Below, in pieces: positions 13,553-25,937 of a stretch of 64,000 bases of DNA. The DNA lies in contig CM060915.1 in NCBI GenBank assembly GCA_030737875.1, positions 569,826,577-569,890,576 on the forward strand, given 5' to 3'. The translations under genes were made by a program, and so were the position numbers. The first letter of the stretch is position 1. Each line of letters opens with the position of its first letter. The stretch comes from Allium sativum. Its lineage: Eukaryota > Streptophyta > Magnoliopsida > Asparagales > Amaryllidaceae. The notes under the pieces were generated by a model. The model ran no database searches, was not told where the DNA came from, and saw only the letters and a program-made list of their open reading frames with translations.

Positions 13553-16500
13553 TTAGTTAAATAAATAGAAGTGAGCTATTTCGAGGTTCGGAATGTGATA
13601 TTCCGAAGGTCGAAATGTTAACTGAAGGCTGGATTTTAAATAAAGTTAAAGTTTTGGATAACAACGATGAATATAAGTTGTCGATATGAATTGAAAATGG
13701 GATTTTTTTCAATAAAGTTAAAGATAAGGAAATGGAAACGAATGGCAAGTTGTTGTAATTAAATTACAAAAGATTTTGTAAACAGAATTTTAGAGTTTTG
13801 AAAATGGAATCGAGTTAGTAAATAAAGTTGGTGGTATGCGAGTATGTTTTGTAATAAAAGGAGATGGACTATGTTTAGATATAAGTTCTAAAATGATTAT
13901 TATAGGTTTAAACAAAGAATAAGTACTCGGATTTGATTTATAGAGAATGTGATAAGTGGAAGTAAAATGGCTTTGAAATACAATCTGTAATATTGTTACA
14001 GATGATGAGTTTAATTGTTTCGATCATCATAAGCATTTGAAAAGTATGTCAGTATAACAAATGTATAAGGTATTAATATGAGATTTATAAAAGTTTTGTT
14101 TATGTAGTTTTAAACAAATGAATTTGAATTGTTGAAATAATTTGTAACATTGTAATAAAGAGATATTAAGGAATTTTCGTAAGGATTCTATTTCTAATAG
14201 AATCGATGCTTTGTTGAGATTTAAATCAGATTTTCAAAGGAGCGTGTGGTTAATAAACTTCTATTTGTTCTGAAGATATGAATGTTGTTGGTCAAGGTCT
14301 GAGCGGTAAATAAAATGACCCAACTTGAACGACTACAGGATTATCCAAGAACGATATTAGTTTATAAACGAGAGAGATGAGGGAAACATATGTTATGTTT
14401 CCCGCAGATGATATTATAAACTGTTTTCAAAAAGTTTATAAGTTAAATAAAATAAAAGTGGAGGATATTCTTATTTCATAATAAGAAATAAAAGCGATGC
14501 TGAAATATGGGTAAAATTGAAGAATATAATAAATAGACGGTTCATTGAAGAGGCTAAATGATACTGAATATTGAATTAGTGAATCCATTTTCTTTTATGG
14601 ATAGATGTTTGTTTGGCCATACGATTGTTGGTACGAAAAGACCGGGATCGAATTTCTATTCGAAAACCATTCCGTCCAACAAATATGAATACGTTGAAGA
14701 TGCTGATTCGAGATGGAGCTATTGAAGACCGTGGATCTTCATAAGCAGAAGGATTACTTAAAATCTCTGACTTGTAAGCAGAGATATACTGTGATTCTGT
14801 CGTGGTTGGAATCTACGGATTCTCAAGGACTTCTCGCTACTGATTCTCAGGGTGATTCCTAGAATGCAGTAGGAGGGTGCCTTCGGTTCATCCTGTTCCT
14901 GGTTGACGTGTATGGATGAATGTCCAACAGAGTATTTCCAGAGAGGTCACGTATATTGATTTCTTCAACCGTACCAAGAGTGAAAGCGGAGAAGGAAACT
15001 TTTTTAGTTAACACGTAATGTATTGTTGTAGACGTCGTTAAGTGATTTTGATGGGTCTGATGAAGTGGCATTCGCAGTGAATGTGATGTGCTTATAGAGC
15101 ATAGTCTTAAGCCTCATCAACCAGGAAATGACAAAAATCGGGCAGGCAGCATGACTATGTGGGTCGCTCCCATTAGGATGTATAATCACCTATCTAGAGA
15201 AAATCCAATTCCTTCTTTAAACTATTTCGATGCTCTCCCTTATTGGGGAAACGATGGTTTGAGCCCAACCGTTGGTGATATACATTCGATACAATCAAGC
15301 GAAATGAGTGGTCGGTCATGTATGGGCCAGGTTTCAAGATGTTCTTGTTGAACCCAGTGTATTCGCCTCTAGAGATACACTATAGGCAGGTGGTCCCATA
15401 CCTTGTCATGGTCGGAATCCAATTTCCAATAACGCCCGCGGTTTTGTTTGTATACTATATATGTGGAGCGTGAGATGCAAGCGTCCCACTAGATTATGAT
15501 TTACTTGTATTTAGACACTATTATAATATCAGAAAAGATATTGATTTCAAAAGTGTTTTGGGTTATCGTAAGGAAAAAAACCATCCGTATTTATGTGTGG
15601 ATTTGGTCTTACGATTATTATTTTATTTGAAAGGATTTTTAACTTTAAAATCAAGTTGTGTGATACTCTTTATACTGTGCGAATTTTTTCTCACTCTGGT
15701 TCACCAGACTGACCCGGTGTTTTGTAAATGCTCGGGTTAGCCCGGGTGTGTACAGGTTCAGGTTATCGAATGATGTGAAGAGACGAGCTGGAAGAGTCTA
15801 GACATGTGATATTATATAGCTACTATTCCGCTATGTGTTGTATATGAGGATAGGTTACTATAACTGTCCAGATGGCTGATGTACCCTGATATTGTAAGTA
15901 TTTTCAAAAGCTCTCAGTAAAGATTTATTTCTGTATTATATTTTGTTTCGCTGCGATGTGAGACTCTGTGTTGTGTTGGTTCTTCTTCTTCTTCTTCTAT
16001 TCTAATATTTCTTTCTTTCTTATCTCACCCTCTGATTTCTTTCTAATAACGTCCCGGTGTTTTCGGTGTTTGGAAGGTCGACATGAGTTTCGGTAAAGGT
16101 ATTTATGTCGATTTCCGGAACAGAAAATCGTCTGGTCATTACAGATTATCTTATTAGATTAATCGGCACAAACTAATTTAATTTAATAATCAATTTCCGT
16201 TTAAATAGATGGCCTGGTAAATTTTAAAACATGATTAACTCGTTGATTAACCCAAACTCGTCTTTTCATTTTAAATTAATAAATAATATTATTAATTTAT
16301 TTAAATAATTTATTTCAAAATATTATTAAATTTTAAAACATTATTAACTCGTTTCACCATTGCTTAATAATCTTATTAATACAAGAATTTGCTTTATAAA
16401 AGATAAAGCACGTGCTTCTCACACGGTAGATTTCGGTACCAATAATGGTGATTGTTGGTTGAACAATTAATATATATATGGTTAGTTCATTTCCTTTTTA

Positions 16501-16678
16501 TAGACTACATTTTAAAATAATATATTTAAAAATATATTTTTAGTTATAACGTAAATTTCATCACTTCATTTTTATCGATTTACCTGACGGTAAATCTTTC
16601 TTTATAAAAAAGTTTGTGTTTTGGCCATCTGCTATTATTCCGTAACCAATATTACCCATTGGTTAATATCAAAACAAT

Positions 16679-16696
16679 GTTGAATTTGGATTCAAC
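16679..16696. repeat. Palindrome GTTGAAT…ATTCAAC in F LTR
   Basis: It sits about where the 22-bp palindrome of D and E is expected, but the arm sequences differ while pairing is largely kept. Confidence 0.45.
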
Positions 16697-17738
16697 AATT
16701 AGTAATCAAATCAATAAATCCAATCACATGGATTAAACAGTTCATATAATGATCATATGCAGATAAATAATCAATTCAACTGATAGCGGTCAACCAATAA
16801 TAGTAATTTAAGCATCCAGTTTTGTTTAAATCTGTTTATATTATTATAAACGTAACCAATAAGGTAAGTTACCTCTATTGGAAATAATCGTTAAAGATAA
16901 CAATATCATTTTATTTAAATAAAACAACCGTTTAATTTAAATAATAGGTATAAAATATTTCACAACCATCCAAACAATTATCAAATCAACTAATACTTAG
17001 CAAACATGGCATATAAATAATAAACCCGACTTATAAAAATTTTAAGTGGGAGAACTGAGTGAGTTTAACTCACATTGGTTTAATTTGAAATTGAGACGAG
17101 TCATTTCAATAAAATTAAACACTTGTTTAATTCTATTAACAATCCCGGTAGCTTCCGTTGCTATCCAGACTAGCTCCATATTGTTGCGTCCGACGATACA
17201 GTTCCGCCGCCTTTTGCTTTGTTTAAATTTGGCGACGAAATCCTTCATTATTAATAGTATAAGCTATACGACTTATTCATTATATAATTATCCTTTTACT
17301 TAAACTATTAATTAATCATTAAGATTAATACAGTAAACTGTTATTACCTTTTCTAGACTTTTTCTCCTTTGCTGAAACCGTTTTCCTTTTCCCTTCTACG
17401 TTTGAACAAATTTCCAGTACTTGTTTCTTCCCTTTACATGTTGCTTTCTCTTCCCCATAATAGTTGAAAACTCCTGCTATCTCTACTCCACACCTGCCAG
17501 CCCGCATGGAAAACATGCTACCCATATCCCAAAGAAACACAGCACGTTCATCCCAGTTTCTTCCTCACATGGTTTGACTTCCTTCCGCATGTGCTTACTT
17601 GTCTGTTGTCTTGCTATACCTCTGGTTTCTCCCGTTGCCTATGTTTTCGAACCCGCCCCTTTTTTTTAATGTAACGGTTTAAAGCCTACTACAATACGCA
17701 GCCCAATCGAACCACTGAAAACATGCTTTCCTAATCCA

Positions 17739-17743
17739 CTTTA
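17739..17743. repeat. Left target-site duplication of element C (CTTTA)
   Basis: CTTTA precedes the LTR start TGAAGCG and recurs at 55299-55303 after the LTR end GTTACA, 37.5 kb away. Confidence 0.93.
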
Positions 17744-19267
17744 TGAAGCGACCTGAACTTCCCCGGTCTCCGAAGAGAAGAGAAAGAACGAATTACTTTG
17801 AGGACAAGACAAATCAGAACGCAAACAGAAGAACATTTCATTGTTTATTACAACAATTCCACCAGAATACAAGAATATACAGAGTATGAATAAATATTAC
17901 ACATTGATAAATATCAGATATTTAAATTACATTTATTACATAGCAGTGGAAAAATAATACAATACACAACTGAAAGGAGATATAAGGATACAGAGATTTC
18001 CGAATTTCATTCCAGCTGTAAACCAAGACCCTGTGAATATAAATCTGCAAAACCCAACTACTAGCTGCCCGTGTCGAAAATAAAGGTACCCAGAGTTTAG
18101 GTTAAAACAATAAACTCCAGGTCAGTCATGTGACTAGTGTGAGAGCTAAAACAGTTATTAATCTTTATTTTTAAAGTTAGGTGAATTAAGGGACCACGCC
18201 GTATAACACGGAACGGGTTTCCTCCCAAGAATACCAGTGCATAAAACAAACAGCGCAATGCTAAATAAAGAAAAATGAAGCTATTATAAGACCCTGGTCC
18301 CATCACACAATGCAACGCAAGCCGGAGGATAAGGTTTTACCCTATAATAGCCAAAGAATGCTTGACACGCTAAATTTCATCTTTTATTATTACAATAAGT
18401 GAAGAAAACGACTCCAATCATAAGTATCAATCATAGACAGCATGGGTACCATATATCATGTCGCCATACTAGTTCTACAATTAAAACCGCGAAGGTCGTA
18501 TTGGAAATTGGATTTCCGTCATGAGTCGAGGCAAGGGGCAAGCTCCTCTCCGTTCAAGACACTCTAGAAAATGTCTCAGGACCACACACAGCGATCTTGG
18601 ATGCTTCAGGGTCGGTCCTCTCCTACTTTTGAGGGTTAATTATTCCTAAACACACGTTTCCCGGTCCTATCAGACCTATATCCGAGGCGCCTCGCATTCC
18701 AACAACCACACAGGTGAAAAATAATGTAAATGTCAGGGCCAGTAGGTCATTGACACCACCCATAGCTAGAAAGAAATGTCGTGTTCTCCCTGCAGTCCGA
18801 TCCCGTTTTTGACTCATACCGAGGTGTGAGGCTCGCGAATTAACGTCATACACAAAGTTGTGCCACATAGGCTGTGCTTTGATCATCAACCACAAGACTT
18901 TGCTTTTCAACAGAAGCCTTGATCATCTGCCACTTAGGCATGCCACACAGGCAATTCATGTCGTGCGATTGATATCTATCGATATATAACCTCTAGGCTC
19001 GTACGTCTCAGAGAAGGGCGTTAAGTAAGAGAATAAATTCTCCGCCTCCAAACAGATATATATTTAATAGAAATCAATCACACAGAATAAAATCTAATGT
19101 CAGACACACAGTCCATTTACATGTTCGTTCTGGGTCTTAACGAAACCGGAGGAACCTTATTCCTCGCATATCCATCAATCTCTTAGTACGTCTGGAGGCC
19201 ACCAACTGATTCCCTCCTCTTGGGTGTACAACCCAATCAAGATCATCAGTAATCCTCCAAACGATGT

Positions 19268-19284
19268 GAAGACCTCTGGTCTTC
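19268..19284. repeat. 17-bp perfect hairpin in C 3' LTR
   Basis: GAAGACC-TCT-GGTCTTC; the other C LTR has GAAGACC-TCC-GGTCTTC at 39147-39163. Homologous hairpins are in D and F. Confidence 0.75.
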
Positions 19285-21069
19285 AACCACCGTCTTCATC
19301 TTCGACTTATCATCGAATCAGTTATTCAGAATGGGTATAAACCCGGCCTTTCCGAATAACCCGCGTATATAATAAACAAGTGCTACACAGACACAACATA
19401 CGCCTCATTTCAATTCAGAATATTCTTTTATTCAAATATTCACATTCCTTGGGAAATGTTCCCATTAATTTTATCAAAGATAAATTCTTCTAAATTTATT
19501 CTTTAATCTTCCTTTGGATATCATTTCAAACCATGTTAAGGTTTTCCAAACATGTCGGGATTAGCGAACCACACCGAAGTAATTATTTATTTTATTTCTC
19601 AATCCCAGCATATTCATCCAATGGAGAAAAACTGGCAATACTCCATATCTAACACTGCAGTGTTATCGGTAAATATTAATTACCATTTCACGTTCAAATC
19701 TAATTAAAGATTTAACAATCCCTTGGAGCAAAACTGGTGATACTCCATTCTCGATCACTTTAATCTAATTAAAAATTCATTAAAACTCCACTTAGTTTTA
19801 ATCTTCCCAAAAATCAATATCCTATCCTTAACTGGGTTAAAGAACCAATGTCATCTAAAACACGGTTCACGATAAACCCAAAATCATATTCCATTGTTAA
19901 TCGGGTTAAAGAACATGTGTTATTCAAAACACCGCTCACAATAAACCCTAAAAATCAATTTAAATTCAATTCCAATTAAACACTAATTTACTGGACAATT
20001 TCACTAAATCTTAATTAAAAGATTTATTCTTTTCTAAACTAGGTTCAAGAACATTGTTATTTAAGACACCATTCATGATGAACCCAAAATTCCATTTGAT
20101 ATTAAATACAAGGCTCTGAATAGAAAATATATTGGCTTATATTCAATATCAAATTCTAAAACCAACAAATATCGTATTAGAAATAATGATATAAATATAT
20201 CTTTCAAATTTCCCCAACCATATCCGTATAATCATGAAATCCAACATCGAAATATTCCGAAGACAATTACGATTCAAATCCATTCCAATTCGTATATTGG
20301 AAATTCTGATTATTTTTAAAACCACTTCAAATCCAATTTATTTATTCAAAAACATTGGATTATAATTCTAATTCATAACTAGTTCATTTCGATAAAAATA
20401 TATTTTTATCTTTTCAAATAAGGAATTTTTCACCCCAGTTCATTCTAAATCATTTATTATGATTTTACACAAATTATTGATATTTCTAATAATTTTATCA
20501 AGGCCCGTACAGTCGATTTCCAATAATGGTCGTCGAACTACACTTACAGCGACCTTTTCCAAATTTGATTTGGACATAATTCCAAATCCACCCATTACTA
20601 ATATTCATTGGAAAGCTCTTTTCGATACGAACCCAATGGTTTCAGTTTTATGAGACTCCGACGGTCGGATCTCCCGAAACGTCAATTCGAAGTCAATGGT
20701 CGAAATTCGCGAACTGCCGCGGCACGGCACGTTCTATTCAGGCCAGTAATATATATATAATATATATTATATATATTTCATCCATTTCAATTCAAAACAT
20801 ATTTTATAAATCGTTTTAAATTCGTTTTCAAAACAATTTCAACTTCATATTCAATTTTAAATCAAAATTAAATATTCCATATCATTAATATATAAATGAT
20901 AATATTTTCAAAATATTAGATTTTGAAATCACTTCCTTTTCTATATTCATAAAAAAACGAATATAATCGATATAAATATCGTTCGCGTCAAAATGACGCA
21001 TATCTAATCAACACGGATTTATATATTTCAATAACTTCGTTATTTTATTAAACAAATGAATATTTTCTT

Positions 21070-21449
21070 CAACACATGAATATATATTTTTCAACACGTG
21101 AATACTCTCAACACATGAGTATTGTCAACACATGACTATTTTTGTTATTTAATATATTTTATAAAATTGTGATTTCTATCATTTAATTTTTAATCATACT
21201 CCAACCATAAATTAGTAAGAGAACGAATCCCTAAGTATTAACCCCGAAGGAAGAAACCAACATCAGATCAATACCTAGGAAACCACTCATCTTATCTAGT
21301 TTCCAGCTAGTTTCTAATTTTATATATGATAAAAGTGTAAATTTTATTGTTAAAATATTCCGTTCAACACATGATAAGTTTCAACACATGAATATTCTCA
21401 ACACATGAGTACCGTCAACACATGACTATTTATTCTATTCAACACATGA
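21070..21449. repeat. CAACACATGA repeats, 9 copies, partly 17-bp phased
   Basis: Starts are at 21070, 21092 (CAACACGTGA), 21109, 21126, then 21365, 21382, 21399, 21416 and 21440. Most spacings are exactly 17 bp. Each unit contains an E-box type core (CACATG or CACGTG). The other LTR has the same arrangement (52280-52658). Confidence 0.85.
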
Positions 21450-22515
21450 ATCTTTATTTTATAACATTCTTTATTTTCCAAATTGGAATGAGGCCCAATC
21501 AATTACCATATAATGTTAATTATATGAAATTCCATACAACACATGTATATAATAACGACGATAAATAATCACCCATCATCCAAAGTGCACCACACAACTA
21601 CATAAGCATTAAATATGATTAATTAACGCTTACACAGTCTGTCAATCAAACGATCGACATACCACTAAACAATTGGGATTAGTGTACGTTGAATATCATC
21701 CCAACACCCGTGTGGGGTTTCAAAGCAACAAACACAGATTTTTATTTGTGCAGTTGGGCGATGTGTAAAATTTATCGTCCCAATCAATATCCTTCAAATA
21801 GGTGTACATAAACAAATTATCTGATTTGCTTATAAATATTTATTTTATTTACACGTTAAAAATTATATTTTTAACTATAAAATATTTTATTTTCATTCCA
21901 ATCACACAATCAATTTTCACCACACAACAAAATCAAACAAGCCGTCCATGGTCTATGGACAACGGGTGTCGGGTGCTGCTAAGCACCGTCTGCATCCTAG
22001 TATATAATTTTATCTATAAAATAAATTAAAAGTGAGAAGTTCTCATCTTAGGGTTCCACTCCGCCATTTTATTCTGAATTTCTGATCGATTGGATTTGCC
22101 CGAAATTCCTACGTCATCCTTTTCACGCTGTTCATATTATAAATCACAATTCTAATATGATGTTTATATATTTTTAAAAACTTCGTCTTTCTATTTTTAA
22201 AAGATTTGACTTTTCACTTATAAAAATATAATCTTTTCATCGCTACTTCGTATATAAAAATCGAATTTTTATCACTATTCTATATAGGTAAAAATCGCTA
22301 TGCTATATATATAAAAATCGAATTTTTATACCAAACTATATACATAAAGATCGTATTTTTATATCGCTACATCTATAAGATCATATTTTTAATTCTCTAC
22401 TTATATAAAAATAATATTTTTATATAATGAAAACTCATATCTTTTCGTTATTTAAAATATAAACTCTCTCTATATAAAAATATAAACTTTCTATTTTTAA
22501 AAATCTAATCTTTCT

Positions 22516-22670
22516 CTAATATAATAATCATATTTTTATTCTTTCTATAATATAAAAATCATATTTTTATTCTTTCTATAATATAAAAATCATATTTTTA
22601 TTCTTTCTATATAAAAATCATATTTTTATTCTTTCTATAATATAAAAATCAAATTTTCTACTTATAAAAA
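22516..22670. repeat. 31-bp AT-rich tandem repeat in C 3' LTR
   Basis: Imperfect head-to-tail units of about 31 bp contain AAAAATCATATTTTTATTC. The other LTR (about 53712-53825) has fewer units. Confidence 0.8.
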
Positions 22671-22790
22671 TCGCACTTCCATTCAATCACTTCATGTATA
22701 AGAAAGATCACATTTTTATATTAAAATCGTAGGTAAAAATCATATCTTTAATTACATGAATGAATAAAATCGAAATAAAAGCTCACCTTC

Positions 22791-22800
22791 GTTGTCGTGT
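22791..22800 (-). promoter_or_regulatory. Candidate 5' splice site in C 3' LTR
   Basis: Minus strand reads GAAG/GTGAGC; the other LTR has GAAG/GTAAGC (53946-53955). The donor GT is conserved despite the substitution. It separates a GC-rich tract from a long AT-rich tract. Confidence 0.45.
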
Positions 22801-24363
22801 GGCGGACGAGGCTCGGGGAGGGCTGAAACGAGTTGTAACACCCCATGTCCGCTATGGTCACTCACTAAGGGAATGCCATAACATCGGTGGAGTATTTTAA
22901 GTGAATATAGAACAGAAAAATTACAACAAGACAGATATAAGTAATACTTGAGAATTTAAAACATCGTTTCATTTCAGCGGAAAGCAAAACATGTTTGGTT
23001 ACATCACAAAACCATAATAAGAGTCAAGTACAAAATATCCATCCTGATAAATAAAAATACATAATCCCAATACATGAACTGATAGCCATAAAGAAAAGGA
23101 TAAGCTGAGCTTTACTCCTACGGTCCAAGCTCCAAAAGAGAATAAAGCAGCCTGATCAAAGCCCACTCGTACTGGGCCCACTCTGAGAACCTGAGGCTTG
23201 GGAAAAAGATAAAAACAACGGGGTCAGACATAAGTCTGAGCGAGTCCTATAACTTTAACAGTGTAATCATTAAAGTAATAAGGATATGATATAACTTGGT
23301 ACGGTGTGACTGGGGATAAATGACTACACTCAGTAGCCAATCAGACTTAGAGTGAACTAAGATAACAATAAAGACGCATTTACCCACCCAAGGATAATTA
23401 CTACACTGCACCACACCAGTCATTCCTACTTAAAGGTTGATCCCTCCAAGGACTTAGAAAATTTACCCAGTAGTTTCGTATACCCCTAGCTGACTACATA
23501 GGTGTCGTCTGCCCCTATCTCCACTAGGTGTACCCACTACTCCCAAGCGATCGGCTCCCTACCGTAGATACCCGTGCCGGCCCCACAGTGGGGTGTATCA
23601 CGCCCCAAAGTGGCAACCCGATATAATCAACGGTGCACGGCTTATACCTACACGATGCAACAACGTCTTACCTACCAGCCCGGGTCCACACACGCATATG
23701 AAACCCGTTGGACTTGCGTTGCCACCGCTAACCCGTTTTGGCCTCTTATAGTCAAGCCCAGTACGCGTGTCCCGTCCTTGACATGGGTCGAGCCCAATAA
23801 GATACATATGGGTTACTGGTTGAAATGGGCCCCCACAAGCTACCCACCTAAGCTTGTTCCTTTTTCTAGTGCATCCCACTTAACCCTTTAATCATGTTTA
23901 ATTACATGTTTCCACTTGGTTAAGTATTCTAATCGTATTTTCTATTGCCACCCAAGGCAACCCACTAGATTTCCACATGCCACCCAAGGCACCCACTTAA
24001 CCCCTCATGTCCCTCTACATGCTAATATGGTTAAGTGTTTCTTAATTAATTAATTAAGATCATGACCTCATAAAGACCTCTCACATTAGACCATCTTTTT
24101 ATGACCGCTGGATATGCCGGTTGGTTCCGGGCAGACTTCTGTCATAAAAGGGTCTAACCTCGTGTCTTTACTTTAATGACGTATTTAATTTATGACTAAG
24201 ACCTCTCACATTGGGCCAATCATTTGTAGCCGCTGGATGGCCGGTCGGTTCCGGGCAGACTTCCGCTACAAAAGGGTCCAACCTCGTGTCTTAGTTGATT
24301 AATTACACCTAATTAATCACCCCCATAATTAATTATCCCTAATTAATTACACATTTTTAAGAA

Positions 24364-24488
24364 TATGGTTAGACCTAACTTAATAGGTAAATTCCCAATT
24401 CCATAGTATGGGTAGACCTAACTTAATAGGTAAATTCCCAACTCCATAATGTGGGTAGACCTAACTTAATAGGTAAATTCCCAATTAT
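24364..24488. repeat. 43-bp tandem repeat, ~2.8 copies, B 3' LTR
   Basis: Units containing TAGACCTAACTTAATAGG recur at 24370, 24413 and 24456, exactly 43 bp apart. The same array is in the other LTR at about 32591-32715. Confidence 0.9.
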
Positions 24489-24639
24489 GTCCATTCATTT
24501 TATGTTATGCTTAATCATAACAACTTTACACCTTTTTATAATCATGCATATTAACCCCATCGTTTCCCACGTAATTCGTTTACATAACATGTCATACATA
24601 GGGACAACCTTGCATATGTTATGCATGTCATAAAAAGAG

Positions 24640-24790
24640 ACAAACTTGCATATGAACTTGCATATAAACTTGCATAAAACTTGCATATGAACTTGCATAT
24701 GAACTTGCATAAAACTTGCATAAAACTTGCCTATGAACTTGCATAAAACTTGCATATGAACTTGCATATCAACTTGCATATCATGTCATA
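24640..24790. repeat. Short AACTTGCATATG-type tandem repeats, B 3' LTR
   Basis: About a dozen 11- to 13-bp units of AACTTGCATA(T/A)(G/A)A form an irregular array. It is mirrored at about 32867-33017. Confidence 0.85.
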
Positions 24791-25063
24791 TCACAAAGGC
24801 AAACTTGCATATGTTATGCATATCATAAAAAGAGACTAACTTGCATATGAATCATGTCATATCACAAAGGCAAACTCGCATATGTTATGCATATCATAAA
24901 AAGAGACTAACTTGCACATGAATCATGTCATATCACAAAGGCAAACTCGCATATGTTATGCATATCATAAAAAGAGACTAACTTGCACATGAATCATGTC
25001 ATATCACAAAGGCAAACTCGCATATGTTATGCATATCATAAAAAGAGACTAAATTGCATATGA
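24780..25063. repeat. 71-bp tandem repeat, 4 copies, B 3' LTR
   Basis: ATCATGTCATATCACAAAGG starts at 24780, 24851, 24922 and 24993, exactly 71 bp apart. The unit includes CATATGTTATGCATATC. The same array is at about 33007-33290. Confidence 0.92.
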
Positions 25064-25440
25064 TCTTACATATAAACTTGCATAAAACTTGCATATGAAC
25101 TTACATGACACATCATATCATAAAAGAGGCAAGTTTACATATGAACTTATAACATATGACAACCACAACTTGCATAATCCACATTTACATCCATAGCCTC
25201 CTAATATCCTATCCTAATTAGTTTAGCAATTACTTGCTAAAGGCATAGGAACTCACCAAAACCAAGATTAGCAAACTTATGAAGTAGAACTAGTTGCTAA
25301 ATATGAAGAAGATGATGATTAGAGGTTGATTAGCTTGCAACTTCCTTCATAAACTAGTGGAGGCTCCTCTTAGGTTTGATTTTTGGCGGCATGAGGCCAT
25401 CATTTCTATTTTTAGTATGGATTAGGCTTGCATTAGGGTG

Positions 25441-25449
25441 TATTTATAG
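25441..25449 (-). promoter_or_regulatory. Candidate TATA box, B 3' LTR
   Basis: Minus strand CTATAAATA, identical at 33668-33676 in the 5' LTR. It lies ~140 bp downstream (minus sense) of the GTCGAC array. Confidence 0.55.
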
Positions 25450-25589
25450 GATTAGGGTGTGTTTTAGACCATAGGATTAACCCTAGGCTAGATTAGGTCC
25501 GTCAGATTTAGGAAGTCTCTAGAACACAACCCAGCCCTAGCCAGAAAACCAGATCTGGTGCACCTAAGCCAACTGGCTTGACACCCTGT

Positions 25590-25643
25590 GTCGACAGGCA
25601 AGTCGACAGGGCAGTCGACTCCCCAGTCGACAGGCCTGTCGAC
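25590..25643. repeat. Five GTCGAC palindromes at exact 12-bp spacing, B 3' LTR
   Basis: GTCGAC starts at 25590, 25602, 25614, 25626 and 25638. The 5' LTR repeats the pattern at 33817, 33829, 33841, 33853 and 33865, although the spacer bases differ between the LTRs. Confidence 0.93.
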
Positions 25644-25924
25644 ATGGGTAGGGCGGGAAGTTTCCCACCTGGCCCCCTGCTGGCTCCAATTTTGAAATCT
25701 GATTTTTAATTTTTAAATCTGTTTTTAACTTTGAATTTTCTGCAAACTTCATTGGGCCATAACTGGGCCATACGGACTCCGATTTACAAAATTTCGGACT
25801 CTATTCTGCGTATTTTTCCGAGAAGAACGCAATGACGCAGCCCTTTTCCCCCAATTCTCACATTTGAGATTATTTATTCTGCAATTAGTGAATTTTAGCA
25901 TTAACTAAAATACGGGGTGTTACA

Positions 25925-25937
25925 TTCTCCCCTCCTT
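25925..25937 (-). promoter_or_regulatory. Polypurine tract, element B
   Basis: Minus strand AAGGAGGGGAGAA directly precedes LTR start TGTAAC. The upstream context is TTTCGGGGACGAAAT. Confidence 0.92.

Larger units (their letters stand above)
9526..16143 (+). mobile_element. Element D: complete 3' LTR, 6618 bp
   Basis: The LTR starts TGTAATGTACC directly after the PPT and ends CTGGTCATTACA. The adjoining GATTA (16144-16148) should be the right target-site duplication; its partner is outside the window. Positions 10720-16143 repeat 2985-8421. At 6.6 kb this LTR is about six times the internal domain. It contains degenerate core repeats near its start, a purine-rich stretch (about 10845-11270), a TATA-like site at 10779, palindromes at about 12449 and 12852, and a 13-bp tandem repeat at about 13498. 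No gene is supported within it. Confidence 0.92.
16144..17743 (-). mobile_element. Element F: 3' LTR, middle segment between insertions D and C
   Basis: This segment aligns in reverse with the middle of the D LTR: the GTGAGTTNAACTCAC palindrome region at 17041-17090 corresponds to about 12440-12480, and the GGTAAGTTACC palindrome at 16862-16877 to about 12634-12648. C is inserted at 17743/55299 with duplicated CTTTA, so the LTR resumes at 55304. The part left of D is outside the window. No coding content. Confidence 0.75.
17744..22833 (-). mobile_element. Element C: 3' LTR, left part (interrupted by B)
   Basis: On the plus strand it starts TGAAGCGACC and is collinear with the second LTR of C (37623-40169 plus 51494-53998). 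The segment breaks at 22833 where B begins. Joined with 35364-36575 the LTR is about 6.3 kb. It is AT-rich. It holds a 17-bp repeat cluster (21070-21449), a 31-bp AT-rich array (about 22516-22670) and a conserved splice-donor-like site (22791-22800, minus). Divergence from the other C LTR is clearly higher than between the B LTRs, so C is the older insertion. No coding region. Confidence 0.9.
22834..25924 (-). mobile_element. Element B: 3' LTR, 3091 bp
   Basis: The boundaries are TGTAACACCCC on the left and GGGGTGTTACA on the right, an 11-bp perfect terminal inverted repeat. The right LTR (31061-34151) has exactly the same length and differs at roughly 1% of sites by eye. It contains two ~105-bp imperfect direct repeats (24073-24296), a 43-bp repeat, CTTGCATATGAA-type short repeats, a 71-bp repeat, GTCGAC phased repeats (25590-25643) and a TATA box (25441-25449, minus). 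ORFs here are mirrored in the other LTR and judged non-coding. Confidence 0.95.

Noticed and set aside
18097..18315. 72-codon minus-strand ORF repeated at 37976-38194
   Set aside because: Paired LTR positions of C; no family motif; likely chance.
23574..23891. Overlapping ORFs on both strands (93 and 105 codons), duplicated at 31801-32118
   Set aside because: These are B LTR sequence; the duplication is the LTR pair and both strands are open over the same bases. No known domain.
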